Source of the DNA: Streptomyces chrestomyceticus JCM 4735
GTDB lineage: Bacteria; Actinomycetota; Actinomycetes; Streptomycetales; Streptomycetaceae
Length of the DNA: 64,000 bases
Assembly (NCBI RefSeq): GCF_003865135.1
Contig: NZ_BHZC01000001.1
Coordinates: 434,001 to 498,000 of the forward strand
Direction of reading: 5' to 3'
This document shows, piece by piece, positions 28,300-38,786 of the stretch (position 1 is its first letter; each line of letters opens with the position of its first letter). The translations under genes were made by a program, and so were the position numbers. The notes under the pieces were generated by a model. The model had not been told where the DNA came from. It saw only the letters and a program-made list of their open reading frames with translations, and made no database searches.

Positions 28300-29940
28300 T
28301 CACTCGTTCGGCCGTCCGTACACCGTGCGACCGCCGACCACCGTCCACAGGCAGCCGGGCAGGTCCCGGCCGGGGGTCAGGTCGGGCAGGCCCGGGGTGC
28401 CGGAGCGGGGGTCGGTGGACCAGCGCTCGACCCGCTCGTCGGGAGCCTGGACGACGAGGTCGCCGGTGCGCCAGACCGCGTAGTCGGCGGGCGCGCCGGG
28501 CACCAGGACGCCCGCGTCGTCGCGGCCGATCGCACGCCAGCCGCCGCGGGTGTGCGCGGTGAAGGCGGCGCGGGCGGAGATGCCGTGCTCGCGGGTGCGG
28601 TGGAAGACGGCGGCCCGCACCGTGCCCCACGGGTCCAGCGGGGTGACGGGGCTGTCGGAGCCGAGGGCGAGCGGGACGCCGGCCCGCAGCAGCGCGGCGT
28701 ACGGGTTGAGGGTGCGGGCGCGTTCGGCGCCGAGCCGGGTGGCGTACATGCCGTCCTCGCCGCCCCAGGCCGCGTCGAAGGCGGGCTGTACGGAAGCGGT
28801 GAGGGCGAACTCGGCGAAGGCCGCGACGGTGGCCTCGGTGAGCATCTCGGCGTGCTCGACGCGGTGCCGGGCGGCGCGGATCCGGCCCAGGCCGACGCGG
28901 TCGGCGGCGGCCCGCACGCCCTCGGTGACGGCGCTCAGCGCGGCGTCGCCGATGGCGTGGAACCCGGCCTGGAGACCGGCCTCGGTGCAGGCCGCGACGT
29001 GGGCGGCCACGGCGTCGGCGTCCAGGTGGGCGGTGCCGGTGTGGCCGGCGTCGGCGTACGGGGCGTGCAGGTGGGCGGTGTGCGAGCCGAGGGAGCCGTC
29101 GGCGAAGAGGTCACCGGCGGCGCCGATCGCGCCGAGGGCGCGGACGCGGTCGGCGTCCTTTGCGCTCGTTACGGTCTCGGCCCAGTAGCCGACGACGCGC
29201 GGGCCTGCCTCGCGGGCGGCGCGGGCCAGCAGGGCGGTGAGGTCGTCCTCGCTGGAGATCTCCGGTCCGGCGCACTCGTGGAGCGTGCCGATGCCCTGGG
29301 AGGCCGCGTGCGCGAGGGCCGCGGCCTGGGCGGCGTCGCGCTGGGCGGGGGTGACGGTGGCGTACGCGGCGGCCCGCACGGCGTGGTGCGCGTCGCCGGT
29401 CAGCGGCTGCTCGGCGTGGAATCCGGACCGGTCACGGATGCCGGGGACGAGGTCGAGGAGGGCCGTGGTGACGACCGCGGAGTGCACGTCGACGCGGGTC
29501 AGGTAGAGCGGGCGGCCGCCGGCGGCCGCGTCGAGTTCGGCGCGGGACGGCGGCCGGCCCTCGGGCCAGGCGGTGGCGTCCCAGCCGTGCCCCAGAAGGA
29601 TCCGGTCGGCCGGGCGGGCCGCCACGTGGTCCCGTACCCGGGCCAGCGCGTCCGGGAGCGTGCGGGCTCCGGACAGGTCCAGGCCGGTGAGCGCGAGGCC
29701 GGTGGCCGTCGTGTGCACGTGTGCGTCCGTGAACGCCGGGGTGACGAGCGCGCCGTCGAGGTGGACGACCTCGTCCACGCCGTCGGCGAAGGAGTCGGCG
29801 GCGCCTTCCTCGCCGACCCAGGCGACGCTGTCGCCCTCGACCACCATGGCGGTGGCGAAGGGGTCGGCGGGACTGTGGACCTCTCCGCCGCGCAGCAGGA
29901 CGGTACGGGGCCGGGCCGGGTCGGGGGTGCGCTCACTCAT
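28300..29940 (-). CDS. Amidohydrolase-family protein, YtcJ-like (546 aa)
   Basis: The metal-dependent hydrolase pattern is complete: VTPAFTDAHVHTTATG (His-x-His), a late VPLALGSDSPVTPLDPW (Asp), and HAIGDAALSAV and RHRVEHAEML (His ligands). Length and C-terminal strands (GVLVPGAPADYAVW) fit the YtcJ group, whose substrates are mostly unknown. The ATG at 29940 gives a natural N-terminus; no ribosome site precedes it, so a leaderless start is possible. An Lrp-type regulator lies upstream in the same direction, 184 bases away. Confidence 0.92.
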   Translation of the reverse strand: MSERTPDPARPRTVLLRGGEVHSPADPFATAMVVEGDSVAWVGEEGAADSFADGVDEVVHLDGALVTPAFTDAHVHTTATGLALTGLDLSGARTLPDALARVRDHVAARPADRILLGHGWDATAWPEGRPPSRAELDAAAGGRPLYLTRVDVHSAVVTTALLDLVPGIRDRSGFHAEQPLTGDAHHAVRAAAYATVTPAQRDAAQAAALAHAASQGIGTLHECAGPEISSEDDLTALLARAAREAGPRVVGYWAETVTSAKDADRVRALGAIGAAGDLFADGSLGSHTAHLHAPYADAGHTGTAHLDADAVAAHVAACTEAGLQAGFHAIGDAALSAVTEGVRAAADRVGLGRIRAARHRVEHAEMLTEATVAAFAEFALTASVQPAFDAAWGGEDGMYATRLGAERARTLNPYAALLRAGVPLALGSDSPVTPLDPWGTVRAAVFHRTREHGISARAAFTAHTRGGWRAIGRDDAGVLVPGAPADYAVWRTGDLVVQAPDERVERWSTDPRSGTPGLPDLTPGRDLPGCLWTVVGGRTVYGRPNE

Positions 29941-30124
29941 AGCGGACAGTTTGGCCCCTGCGGGCGGCGGGCCCGCGCGCGGGGTCGGGATCTTGCCGCG
30001 CGGCGCCCGCGCGCCGGAGCGCCCGGCTCCGGCGCACGCCCGGGGCACACGCTCCGAGCGCCCCGGGCATACGCCGGACGGGCGCCCGTACGCGCCGGAC
30101 GGCTGCCCGCGCGCCGGGCGGGCG

Positions 30125-30565
30125 TCAGATGCGCGGCGGCCGGGCCTCGTACGGCGTGGAGAGCACGACCGTGGTCCTGGTCGAGACCCCGGCCAGCGTG
30201 CGGATACGGGTCAGCAGGTGTTCCAGCTCCAGGGGCGTGGCCACCCGCACCTTCAGGATGTAGTTCTCGTCACCCGCGACGCTGTGACACGCCTCCAGCT
30301 CGGGCACCTCGGCCAGCCGGTCGGCGATGTCGTCCGGGGCACTGGGGTCGAAGGGTTTGACCGAGATGAACGCGGTCAACGGCAGCCCCACCGCCTCCGG
30401 GTCCACGATGGCGGCATAGCCGCGAATGACACCGCGCTGCTCCAGACGGCGCACCCGCTGGTGCACCGCCGAAGTGGACAGGCCGGTGGCCTTGCCCAGG
30501 TCGGTGTAGCTCATCCGCCCGTCCTTGACGAGCAGATCCACGATTTGTCGGTCCAACTCCTCCAC
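30125..30565 (-). CDS. Lrp/AsnC-family regulator (146 aa)
   Basis: The N-terminal HTH (EELDRQIVDLLVKDGRMSYT, GLSTSAVHQRVRRLEQRG) is followed by the AsnC/RAM ligand-binding fold (YAAIVDPEAVGLPLTAFISV, ECHSVAGDENYILKV-like, STRTTVVLS). Such proteins respond to amino acids. It is in the same direction as the amidohydrolase and divergent from the 137-aa gene at 30783, either of which it could regulate. The GTG start lacks a ribosome site and may be leaderless. Confidence 0.95.
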   Translation of the reverse strand: MEELDRQIVDLLVKDGRMSYTDLGKATGLSTSAVHQRVRRLEQRGVIRGYAAIVDPEAVGLPLTAFISVKPFDPSAPDDIADRLAEVPELEACHSVAGDENYILKVRVATPLELEHLLTRIRTLAGVSTRTTVVLSTPYEARPPRI

Positions 30566-30782
30566 CCGATCAACCTACTGTGCTCGGGCGCGTGTGCGCA
30601 CCGTACGCCGGATCACGGCCGCGCCCGCGCCGCCCGTGTGACCAACGCCACAGGCGTGCCCCCGTATCCCGCGGGGCTCGGCGATTATGCGCGGGGCATG
30701 AGGGGAATTGCTGCTGTTGGCCGGAGCCGCCCGTCACAGGAAGCCGGCGGCCCGTACGGCCCACCCGAGGGGGATGACCATC

Positions 30783-31196
30783 ATGCGACGTCTGAAGACC
30801 ACGACCGTGCCGCTCGGCCTCGACGCCGAGGAGGGCGACGGTCCCGGCTTCGTCGACGAGGGCGATCCGTACGACTCCTTCGAGACCATGGAGATCTTCC
30901 GGGTGACCTGCCCGGACTGCGCCCAGCCGATCGCGATGCTGGCCGACGAGGACACCCTGCCCGAGCACGCGCTGTGCCCGACGCCCTGGAACCCCTTCTG
31001 CCTGTCGGTGTGCGAGGGCTCGGGGCGGCCGGTGGCCGACGCCCCCTCGGCGGACGACTCGCTGGAGGCCCAGGAGCAGGACGCCGGCGTGCTGCTGACC
31101 CTGCCGGAGGGGCTGGACTGGCGCCGGCAGCCGTTCTCGCACGTGGGCGGCCCGGGTACGCGGCCGACGCGCGTGCCGCGGATACGCCGGGCCTGA
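30783..31196 (+). CDS. Conserved small protein with two Cys clusters (137 aa)
   Basis: Two Cys groups stand out: VTCPDCAQPIAML and ALCPTPWNPFCLSVCEG, which suggest metal binding or disulphides. The rest is acidic and polar, with a C-terminal basic tail. I prefer ATG 30783 because GAGGGGG lies 10-16 bases upstream; ATG at 30774 has the site immediately next to it. It resembles uncharacterised proteins found beside Lrp/amidohydrolase genes in Streptomyces. Function unknown. Confidence 0.72.
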   Translation: MRRLKTTTVPLGLDAEEGDGPGFVDEGDPYDSFETMEIFRVTCPDCAQPIAMLADEDTLPEHALCPTPWNPFCLSVCEGSGRPVADAPSADDSLEAQEQDAGVLLTLPEGLDWRRQPFSHVGGPGTRPTRVPRIRRA

Positions 31197-31199
31197 GGG

Positions 31200-31270
31200 C
31201 CGCGTCCGTACAGGAGCCCTGCGTCCGTTACGGAAGACCCGCGTCCGTACGGAAGGCCCGCGTCCGGCCG
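31200..31270. repeat. Degenerate tandem repeat (CGCGTCCGTAC-type)
   Basis: Four imperfect copies of a unit of about 18-22 bases, each starting CGTCCG and followed by TACGGAAG-like sequence, follow the 137-aa gene. They are too irregular to be CRISPR and have no spacers. They may act as a transcription end or are simple slippage products. Confidence 0.55.
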
Positions 31271-31380
31271 GCACGAGCGGGTGGCCGACGGGGCCGCTCA
31301 CGCCGCCCCTGCACCTCCCGCGGCGCCCCGGCACCTCCTGCTCCCGGAGCGCCGCCGGACCGCTCCCCCCGTAACGGCCC

Positions 31381-32487
31381 TCACCAGCGCCGATAACGGC
31401 CCTCGATCATCGCCTCCAGCGCGGCCCGGTGCAGGATCAGCGCGTCCGGGTCGGCGGGTACGGGCATCTCCCCGAAATGGACCTGGCGGTACGCCACGCG
31501 CAGCATGACGACGGCGTGCCGCAGGGCCGCGTAGAGGGTGTGGAAGTCCATGGCGCGCGGTGTGTGACCGGTGAGCCGGGCGTACCGTTCCTCCATACGG
31601 TCGCGGCGCAGCAGACCGGGCAGCCCCCGCTGACCGCCGCTCTCCGCCAGATCCTGGAAGAACCGGTGCAGATAGATCAGCCAGCCGAGGTCCAGTTCGC
31701 GCGGGCCGGGCACGGCCATCTCCCAGTCCAGCACGGCCGCTGGCCTGAAACCGTCGTAGACGATGTTGCCGATCCGCGCGTCGCCCCAGGTCAGTACGGT
31801 CTCGTCGGCCTCCCCGGTCTCCGCCGGCCAGTGGTCGGCGAGCCAGGCGAAGCCGCGCTCGATCAGCGGGGACGGCTCCCGCCCGGCGACGACCCAGGCG
31901 TAGTACGCCCGTTGGGCCGCCACATGCCGCCGCAGTGCGCTCCCACGGCCCGGCAGAGCGAGGAACTCAGCTTCCCCGACGGGCACCTGATCATGGATCC
32001 GGGCAAGGACGGAGACCGTACCCGCCTCCAGCTCGGCGTGTTCCGCTTCGGTGGCGGCGTGCAGCCAACTCCCTTCGTACGTATACGGCATGACGTCCGG
32101 CGGCACACGGCCCTCGGCGCGCTCCATCACGAAGAACGGCGCGCCGAGCGGCTCCGGATCCTCCTCCAGCCACAGTGTGCGCGGCACGGGCACGTCGGTG
32201 TGCTCGGCCACCAGGCGCAGCGTGCGGTACTGGCGGGCCATGTCATAGGTGGGGAATACCGTGTAAGCGGCGGGGTCGGCAGCCAGGCGCAGGGCGCAGG
32301 AACGGACGGGCGGACGGGGGTGGTCGATGTCGAAGAGCAGGGTCTCGCTGGACATGCCGTTGGAGGCGGGCACGGTCGCGGAGACCGCGCGGGCACCGGG
32401 CAGGCGGGTGGCCAGCCACGCCGACAGCCGCCGGGTCAGCTCGCCCGGGTCGCGGGTGGAGGTGCGGGGCCGGGGCGCGCCGCTCAC
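31381..32487 (-). CDS. Aminoglycoside-phosphotransferase-fold kinase (368 aa)
   Basis: The APH/choline-kinase fold is visible: SNGMSSETLLFDID, APFFVMERAEGRVPP, the catalytic loop VLTWGDARIGNIVYDG (Asp236) and VLDWEMAVPGPRELDLGW (Asp254). This subgroup is related to acyl-CoA-dehydrogenase-associated kinases of actinobacteria rather than to true drug-resistance APHs; substrates are unknown. It overlaps the DUF7064-like gene by 4 bases (ATGA) and so forms one operon with it. Confidence 0.9.
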   Translation of the reverse strand: MSGAPRPRTSTRDPGELTRRLSAWLATRLPGARAVSATVPASNGMSSETLLFDIDHPRPPVRSCALRLAADPAAYTVFPTYDMARQYRTLRLVAEHTDVPVPRTLWLEEDPEPLGAPFFVMERAEGRVPPDVMPYTYEGSWLHAATEAEHAELEAGTVSVLARIHDQVPVGEAEFLALPGRGSALRRHVAAQRAYYAWVVAGREPSPLIERGFAWLADHWPAETGEADETVLTWGDARIGNIVYDGFRPAAVLDWEMAVPGPRELDLGWLIYLHRFFQDLAESGGQRGLPGLLRRDRMEERYARLTGHTPRAMDFHTLYAALRHAVVMLRVAYRQVHFGEMPVPADPDALILHRAALEAMIEGRYRRW

Positions 32488-33671
32488 GACCGGCCTTCCG
32501 GGGTCTCCGGGCGGACCGGTGCCACACCCTCGTCATGCGACGTGGCGACGCCCGCCGCCACATCCGCATACCCCGTGAACCCGCTGGGATCATGGCGGCC
32601 GAAGCTGCCGTGCTCGAAGATCCCGTAGCCGGTACGGCCGTCGAGGGTGAAGCGGGCCGCGTGGTCGGTGACCCCGTAGGCCGCCCGCGGATGGGCGGCG
32701 GGGTCGGCGAGGTCGTAGGTGCGGCGGTCGGTCCAGCCGCGCCCGCGCCAGGTGCCGTGCTGCCAGTCGCCGGCGGGCGGATAGCCCGCGCCGACGGCCA
32801 GGGGCGAGGAGGTGAGGATCTCGGCGGCGAGTTCGAGCGGCTTGCGGGACGGGTCGGTGAGGTGCAGCACGGCGCGCTCGGGGTGACGGGTGCCCGGCCG
32901 GTAGGTGATGTCGGCGTGCGGCCAGCCGAGTTGGACGTCGTGGGTGCTGTTGCGGACGAGCAGGGCCTCGTTGAGCGTACGGTGCCCGTCGGCGTCCTCC
33001 TGGACGACGACCATCACGAACCGGTCGTCGAAGCGGACCGGGCACCAGATCCAGTGGAAGCCCTCCGGCCGCGCTTCCTCGGCAGCTCGCCCACCGTCCT
33101 CGCCGGGGATCGGCCGCACGCCCCAACTGCGGTCCCGGGTGCCGGTCCACTCCCCCGCCGTCACGGTCAGCCGCTCGCCGCCGGCGTGGATGATGCCGGT
33201 GCAGGTGCCCGCCTGGACGAACCGGCGGCCTTCGAGGACGAGCCGTCCGCCGCGGTACTGGGTGTGGTGCGGTTCCCAGACGGCGGGGAAGGCGGCGTGC
33301 CACACGAGGTCGCAGGAGAGGCCGTCGGGGTCGGCCGGGTCGGCGGCGCAGTGCAGCCGCAGCCGTTCGAGTGGCCGGTCGACGGTGATCGTCAGCGGCC
33401 CGACCGTGAGGGCCAGGCGGTCGTCGGTGAGCGCGTCGGAGGCCCGTACGGCGTGCAGGCGGTCGCCGAGCCGCAAGGTGGCGTAGGCGTCGATGACACC
33501 GGTGTTGGGGTAGACCCCGAGACCGGCGACGAGCAGCGCGCGACCGGAGTGGTCCATGACGTGGAAGATGCAGCGGTCGTAGGCGTTGCGGTCGCCGGTG
33601 GCGACGTACCGCATGGACAGCGGCACTTGGTGGACCGGGTATTCGTCGAGCGCGATCGGCCGGTCGGTCAC
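32484..33671 (-). CDS. DUF7064-like protein coupled to an APH-fold kinase (395 aa)
   Basis: The beta-rich sequence (YRGGRLVLEGRRFVQAG, ERLTVTAGEWTGTRDRSWGV, FHWIWCPVRFDDRFVMVV) resembles a family found in actinobacteria near kinase and lipid/steroid genes and annotated as DUF7064/7065-type. The repeated GTRDRSWG-type motif is conserved in it. There is no signal peptide. The GTG start at 33671 follows AGGAGGTG. It is 4-base coupled to the kinase gene. The pair probably acts on a lipid or sterol-like substrate, but this is inferred from relatives. Confidence 0.75.
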   Translation of the reverse strand: MTDRPIALDEYPVHQVPLSMRYVATGDRNAYDRCIFHVMDHSGRALLVAGLGVYPNTGVIDAYATLRLGDRLHAVRASDALTDDRLALTVGPLTITVDRPLERLRLHCAADPADPDGLSCDLVWHAAFPAVWEPHHTQYRGGRLVLEGRRFVQAGTCTGIIHAGGERLTVTAGEWTGTRDRSWGVRPIPGEDGGRAAEEARPEGFHWIWCPVRFDDRFVMVVVQEDADGHRTLNEALLVRNSTHDVQLGWPHADITYRPGTRHPERAVLHLTDPSRKPLELAAEILTSSPLAVGAGYPPAGDWQHGTWRGRGWTDRRTYDLADPAAHPRAAYGVTDHAARFTLDGRTGYGIFEHGSFGRHDPSGFTGYADVAAGVATSHDEGVAPVRPETPEGRS

Positions 33672-33747
33672 GGGACACCTCCTGGACGCGCGGGCGGGCG
33701 CGGTCCGGTGGCCACGGGGCGCGCGGTTCCGCCTCGGCGGCGACCGT

Positions 33748-33775
33748 TTCCGCGGAAGGAATTGACGGTACGTCA
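33748..33775. promoter_or_regulatory. Two palindromes upstream of the DUF7064/APH operon
   Basis: TTCCGCGGAA (33748-33757) and TGACGGTACGTCA (33763-33775, perfect 5-bp arms around GTA) lie 77-104 bases upstream of the leftward GTG. The second resembles TetR-type operators of actinobacterial acyl-CoA and lipid genes. No matching regulator gene lies next to it. Confidence 0.5.
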
Positions 33776-33908
33776 GGAGTACGCGCGGGACCATAGCCGT
33801 ACCCGCGCCGGGACAGGGAACCCCGGGCCGACGTGCCACCACACCATGTCTCCCCCGCCCCGGCTGCCCCATCCGCCGACGGACACGGACACGGGACCGC
33901 CCGCTTCC

Positions 33909-33935
33909 CTGTACGACGGTCACACCGCCGTACAG
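33909..33935. promoter_or_regulatory. 12-3-12 inverted repeat upstream of PLP gene
   Basis: CTGTACGACGGT and ACCGCCGTACAG flank CAC, with one mismatch. It lies 58 bases before the ATG of the threonine-synthase-like gene and probably overlaps its promoter, so it is a good operator candidate. Confidence 0.55.
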
Positions 33936-33993
33936 TGGGGACGTAAGCCATCGCGGACACCGGCGACGAACGGCGACGGAACGAGGGGGCACC

Positions 33994-35193
33994 ATGACGA
34001 CGGCCGGCTCCGCCCAGGGCCCGAGCAGCCTGCACTGCCTGCGCTGCGGCCAGGAGGTGAGGGGTTTCACCGGCTGCCCCCGGTGCGCGGCGGAGGGCAT
34101 CGGGGCCAACGCGATGCCGCCGCTGGCCGATCTGGAGGGCCTGGAGCTGTCCTCGTACCCGGGCGGCCCGTGGGGCTGGCCGGAAACCCTGCCGGTCAGC
34201 GGCCCTCCGGTGACGCTCGGCGAGGGCGACACCCCCACGGTACGGCTGCGCACCGACCCGGCCGCGCTCGGCGACGGGCTCGCGCCGGAGTGCGGCAGCG
34301 AGTTGTGGGTCAAGTACGAGGGCGGCAACCCGACCGGCTCGCACAAGGACCGGGCGATGGCGGTGGGCGTGGCCGCCGCGCTGGAGACCGGCGCCGACAC
34401 GGTCGTCGCCGCGTCGTCCGGCAACGCGGGCGCGGCGGCGGCCGCCTACGCGGGCCGGGCCGGGCTGCGGTGCGTGGTCTTCACCGACGAGGGCGTGCCG
34501 CCCGCGCTGGCCGCGCAGATGGACCTGCTGGGCGCCGAGCAGGTGCAGGTCGAGGGCGGCTTCCTGGCCCGCAACGCCGCGATGGCGCGGGCCGTCGAGG
34601 AGCACGGCTGGTATCCGCTCACCAGCTTCTCCGCACCCTCCCCCGGCGGCAATCCGTACGCCGACGAGGGCTACAAGTCGGTGGCGTACGAGCTGGCACG
34701 CGACTTCGCCGGCCGGCGGATCGGCGCCGTGGTCGTACCGACCTGCCGGGCCGACCTGCTGTCCGGGATCGAGCGTGGCTTCCGGGAGCTGTCCGCGGCC
34801 GGCCTGGTGTCCGCGGCGCCGCGGATGGTGGCCGCCGAGCCCGCCGGGGCGGCCCCCTTCACCGCCGCCCTGCGCCACGCCGACCGCGCGGCCCAGGAGC
34901 GTACGCGCGTGGAGAGCCACCCCACCGCCGCCTTCTCACTCGGCGAGGAACGCCCGTGCTGGCAGGGGCTGGACGCGCTGTGGCGGTCCGGCGGCACGGC
35001 CGTCGCGGTGGCCGAGAAGGAGTTCGTGGCCGAACAGCGCCGCCTCGCCGAGCAGGGCTTGCTGCTGGAGGCGTCCTCCGCCGTAGCGGTCTCCGTCGCC
35101 CGCCGGATGCTGCGCGAACTGCCGGAACTGGTGGTGGCGATCGGCACGGCGACGGGCATGAAGGAACTGGCGTCGGGCCCGGCAGGCGGGTGA
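33994..35193 (+). CDS. Threonine-synthase-like PLP enzyme with N-terminal zinc ribbon (399 aa)
   Basis: Residues 13-31 form a CxxC-x9-CxxC zinc ribbon (CLRCGQ and CPRC). The PLP fold follows, with GSHKDRAMAVGVA (PLP-binding Lys118) and VVAASSGNAGAAAAAYAG. The C-terminal part ends VVAIGTATGMKEL. True threonine synthase makes threonine from O-phosphohomoserine. This paralogue may act on another beta-substituted amino acid or serve in a secondary pathway. GAGGGGG lies upstream of the ATG. Confidence 0.88.
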   Translation: MTTAGSAQGPSSLHCLRCGQEVRGFTGCPRCAAEGIGANAMPPLADLEGLELSSYPGGPWGWPETLPVSGPPVTLGEGDTPTVRLRTDPAALGDGLAPECGSELWVKYEGGNPTGSHKDRAMAVGVAAALETGADTVVAASSGNAGAAAAAYAGRAGLRCVVFTDEGVPPALAAQMDLLGAEQVQVEGGFLARNAAMARAVEEHGWYPLTSFSAPSPGGNPYADEGYKSVAYELARDFAGRRIGAVVVPTCRADLLSGIERGFRELSAAGLVSAAPRMVAAEPAGAAPFTAALRHADRAAQERTRVESHPTAAFSLGEERPCWQGLDALWRSGGTAVAVAEKEFVAEQRRLAEQGLLLEASSAVAVSVARRMLRELPELVVAIGTATGMKELASGPAGG

Positions 35194-35356
35194 CGGCACC
35201 ACGTTGCGTTCGGTGTCGTGGTTGGTGACGAACACGGACGGCGACCGGACTCGCCACCCCAGGCGGCGGACAGCTCTCCGACCGCCCACCGCCTGCACAC
35301 GAACCCGCCGTTTCCTACGAAACCGCCGTACGCACTCCCCGCCCCTCCACCCGGCC

Positions 35357-36529
35357 TCAGCGGGTCTCGGGCCCCGCCAGATGCCGCGCGACAACCATGC
35401 GCTGGATCTGATTGGTGCCCTCGACGATCTGGAGCACCTTGGCCTCGCGCATGTAGCGCTCGGCCGGGAAGTCGACCGTGTAGCCGTACCCGCCGAGCAA
35501 CTGGACGGCGTCCGTCGTGACGCGCATCGCGGCATCCGTGCAGAACAGCTTGGCCATCGCCGCCTCCTTCGAGAACGGCAGACCGGCGTCCTTACGGGCG
35601 GCGGCGGCCAGGTAGAGCGAACGGCCGGCCTCGATCTGGGTGGCCATGTCGGCGATCATGAAGCGCAGGCCCTGGAAGTCGGCGATCGGACGGCCGAACT
35701 GCTGCCGGGAGGCGGTGTACTCCAGCGCCTCGTCCAGCGCGGCCTGGGCGATGCCGATCGCGCAGGCGGCGATGCCGAGCCGGCCGGAGTCCAGGGCGGA
35801 CAGGGCGATGGCGAAGCCCTGCCCCTCGTCCCCGATACGGCGGGCGTCGGGAACCCGTACGCCGTCGAAGTGGAGCTGGGCCGTGGGCGAGCCCTTCATG
35901 CCCATCTTGCGCTCGGGCGCGGCGGCGGTCAGCCCTTCCGCGTCACCGGGCACCAGGAAAGCCGTGATGCCGCGGGCGCCCTTGTCGCCGGTGCGCGCCA
36001 GCACGGTGTAGAAGTCGGCGACACCACCGTGGGTGATCCACGCCTTGGTGCCTTCCAGGGTCCAGGTGTCCCCGTCGCGTACCGCCTTGGTGGTCAGGGA
36101 GGCGGCGTCGGAGCCGGACGCGGGCTCGGAGAGGCAGTAGGCGCCGAGCAGGCCGCCGCCGAGCATGGCGGGCAGGTGGGCGGCGCGCTGCTCCTTCGTG
36201 CCGAACTCGGCGAGCGCATGGCAGGCGAGGGTGTGCACGCTGACGCCGAGACCCACGGTCAGCCGCGCGGCCGCCAGCTCTTCCAGGATCTGGAGGTACA
36301 CCTCGTAGGGCTGGCCCCCGCCGCCGAACTCCTCCGCGTACGGGAGGGAGAGCAGACCTGACTCGGAGAGCAGGGCGAAGGTCTCCCGGGGGAACCGTCC
36401 CGCTTCCTCCTGCTCGGCGGCGACCGGCTTGATCTCACGGTCGAGGAGATCCCGCACCAGTGCCAGCAGATCGCGGGCCTCCTCCGTGGGCAGCCTGCGG
36501 TCCACCGGCCGGGGGCCGTAATCAGTCAT
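35357..36529 (-). CDS. Acyl-CoA dehydrogenase (390 aa)
   Basis: The family signatures are present: GAYCLSEPASGSDAASL, WITHGGVADFYTVLART, GSPTAQLHFDGVRVPD, RQQFGRPIADFQGLR and the catalytic Glu370 in VEGTNQIQRM. It oxidises an acyl-CoA with FAD, passing electrons to ETF. Chain length or branch preference cannot be read. GGAGAG lies upstream of the ATG. It converges on the PLP gene with a 163-base gap and no obvious strong terminator. Confidence 0.95.
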   Translation of the reverse strand: MTDYGPRPVDRRLPTEEARDLLALVRDLLDREIKPVAAEQEEAGRFPRETFALLSESGLLSLPYAEEFGGGGQPYEVYLQILEELAAARLTVGLGVSVHTLACHALAEFGTKEQRAAHLPAMLGGGLLGAYCLSEPASGSDAASLTTKAVRDGDTWTLEGTKAWITHGGVADFYTVLARTGDKGARGITAFLVPGDAEGLTAAAPERKMGMKGSPTAQLHFDGVRVPDARRIGDEGQGFAIALSALDSGRLGIAACAIGIAQAALDEALEYTASRQQFGRPIADFQGLRFMIADMATQIEAGRSLYLAAAARKDAGLPFSKEAAMAKLFCTDAAMRVTTDAVQLLGGYGYTVDFPAERYMREAKVLQIVEGTNQIQRMVVARHLAGPETR

Positions 36530-36904
36530 GGCGGCGCTCTCCTCCCTGTCGGGCGCTGCGACGGCGCCCGCGAGGGTGAGGCGGCGCCGCCGGTCGTTCG
36601 CACAGTGCTCAGCAGATGATCCCCACCGGGTCGCGGAGGGCGGTGACCTGCAGCTGTGGCGCTGTGAGTATGCCCGATCGGCAGCTTCACGTCACTGGTT
36701 GACCGAGATCTTGTTCCGGCCGCACGGAACTTCGTCAGCACCGGAACCGGCGAGCCGGCACCACCATCAGGCCACCCCGAAGCTCCGCCTGGTTCCCTCT
36801 CCCATCCCCCTGACCTCCTCTCCCACCCCCTCCCGAACATCCCTGTACGCCCCTTACCTCCCTCCCCCACCTCCCGGCCGCCTGGAGCTGTACGCACCAT
36901 GAAA

Positions 36905-36947
36905 TTGGTCCAAACCATTGACCGCACTGGTCTAGTCCTTCTACGTT
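36905..36947 (+). promoter_or_regulatory. Chitinase promoter with DasR-like direct/inverted repeats
   Basis: TTGGTCCAAACCATTG (36905-36920) and ACTGGTCTAGTCCT (36926-36939) are copies of the chitinase repeat element. The second closely resembles the DasR site core TGGTCTAGACCA. A -35 TTGACC (36918-36923) and a CTACGT-type -10 (36941-36946) bracket the second copy, so bound repressor would block RNA polymerase. This predicts induction by chitin or N-acetylglucosamine. The rest of 36530-36904 shows no gene. Confidence 0.8.
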
Positions 36948-37033
36948 CTCCCCCGCAACACTCAACGCGTTCATGCCAATTCGCAACGCGTGTCCGTCCC
37001 GCACCACCCTCGACCCCCCTCCGAGGAGACGAC

Positions 37034-38305
<1,272 letters not shown>

Positions 38306-38349
38306 GGGCGGTCCGGCCGTTACGGCATCGCCCTGACCGGTGCGGCCTG

Positions 38350-38390
38350 CGCGCCCTGTCTGTCTCCGTGTTCGGGGTGGACAGGGCGCG
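38350..38390. terminator. Terminator of the chitinase gene
   Basis: An 11-bp perfect stem (CGCGCCCTGTC and its complement) with a 19-base loop begins 45 bases after the chitinase stop. Confidence 0.82.
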
Positions 38391-38696
38391 TCGCTGCGGG
38401 AGGCGCCGGGCCACAACGATGCCGCGGCGGCGGAAGGGCGGTGATGATGGGGCCGGGCTCGTTCTTCTCAAGGTCGGCTTCATCGACGTGCACGCACCGC
38501 GCATGGCTGTTTCCCGCAGTTTCCACCAACTCCCGGGAGAACCCCCTGCAGAGGCTCGCCGCGCCGCCTCCCGTCGATCACAACGAGCGGGTCCCGAACC
38601 ACCCACACCAATAAGGGGCCCGGCGCCCCGAAAGCACGCGAGAATACCGACGCGGCTGAACCGTCCCGGTCGCACCCCGCACGAGGGAGCAGCCCG

Positions 38697-38786
38697 TCGA
38701 TGCCTGAACATATGCCAGTTATGCCGGAAGCCGCGAAAGTAAGTAAAAACCGCTTCCTTGCCTGACGAAGCCGCTGGTCACGGCCT
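38697..38786 (+). promoter_or_regulatory. AT-richer CRISPR leader
   Basis: Sequence ahead of the first repeat is lower in G+C than its surroundings (AACATATGCCAGTTATG, then AAGTAAGTAAAAACCG), as expected of a type I-E leader with promoter and integration signals. The intact repeats are next to it and the degenerate repeat is at the far end, which fits this polarity. Confidence 0.65.

Noticed and set aside
31200..31270. Repeats resembling a CRISPR array
   Set aside because: Units are irregular, contiguous and without spacers.
38306..38696. Possible cas gene remnant before the CRISPR leader
   Set aside because: All frames were read; none shows Cas1, Cas2 or other Cas motifs, and the segment mainly holds the chitinase terminator.
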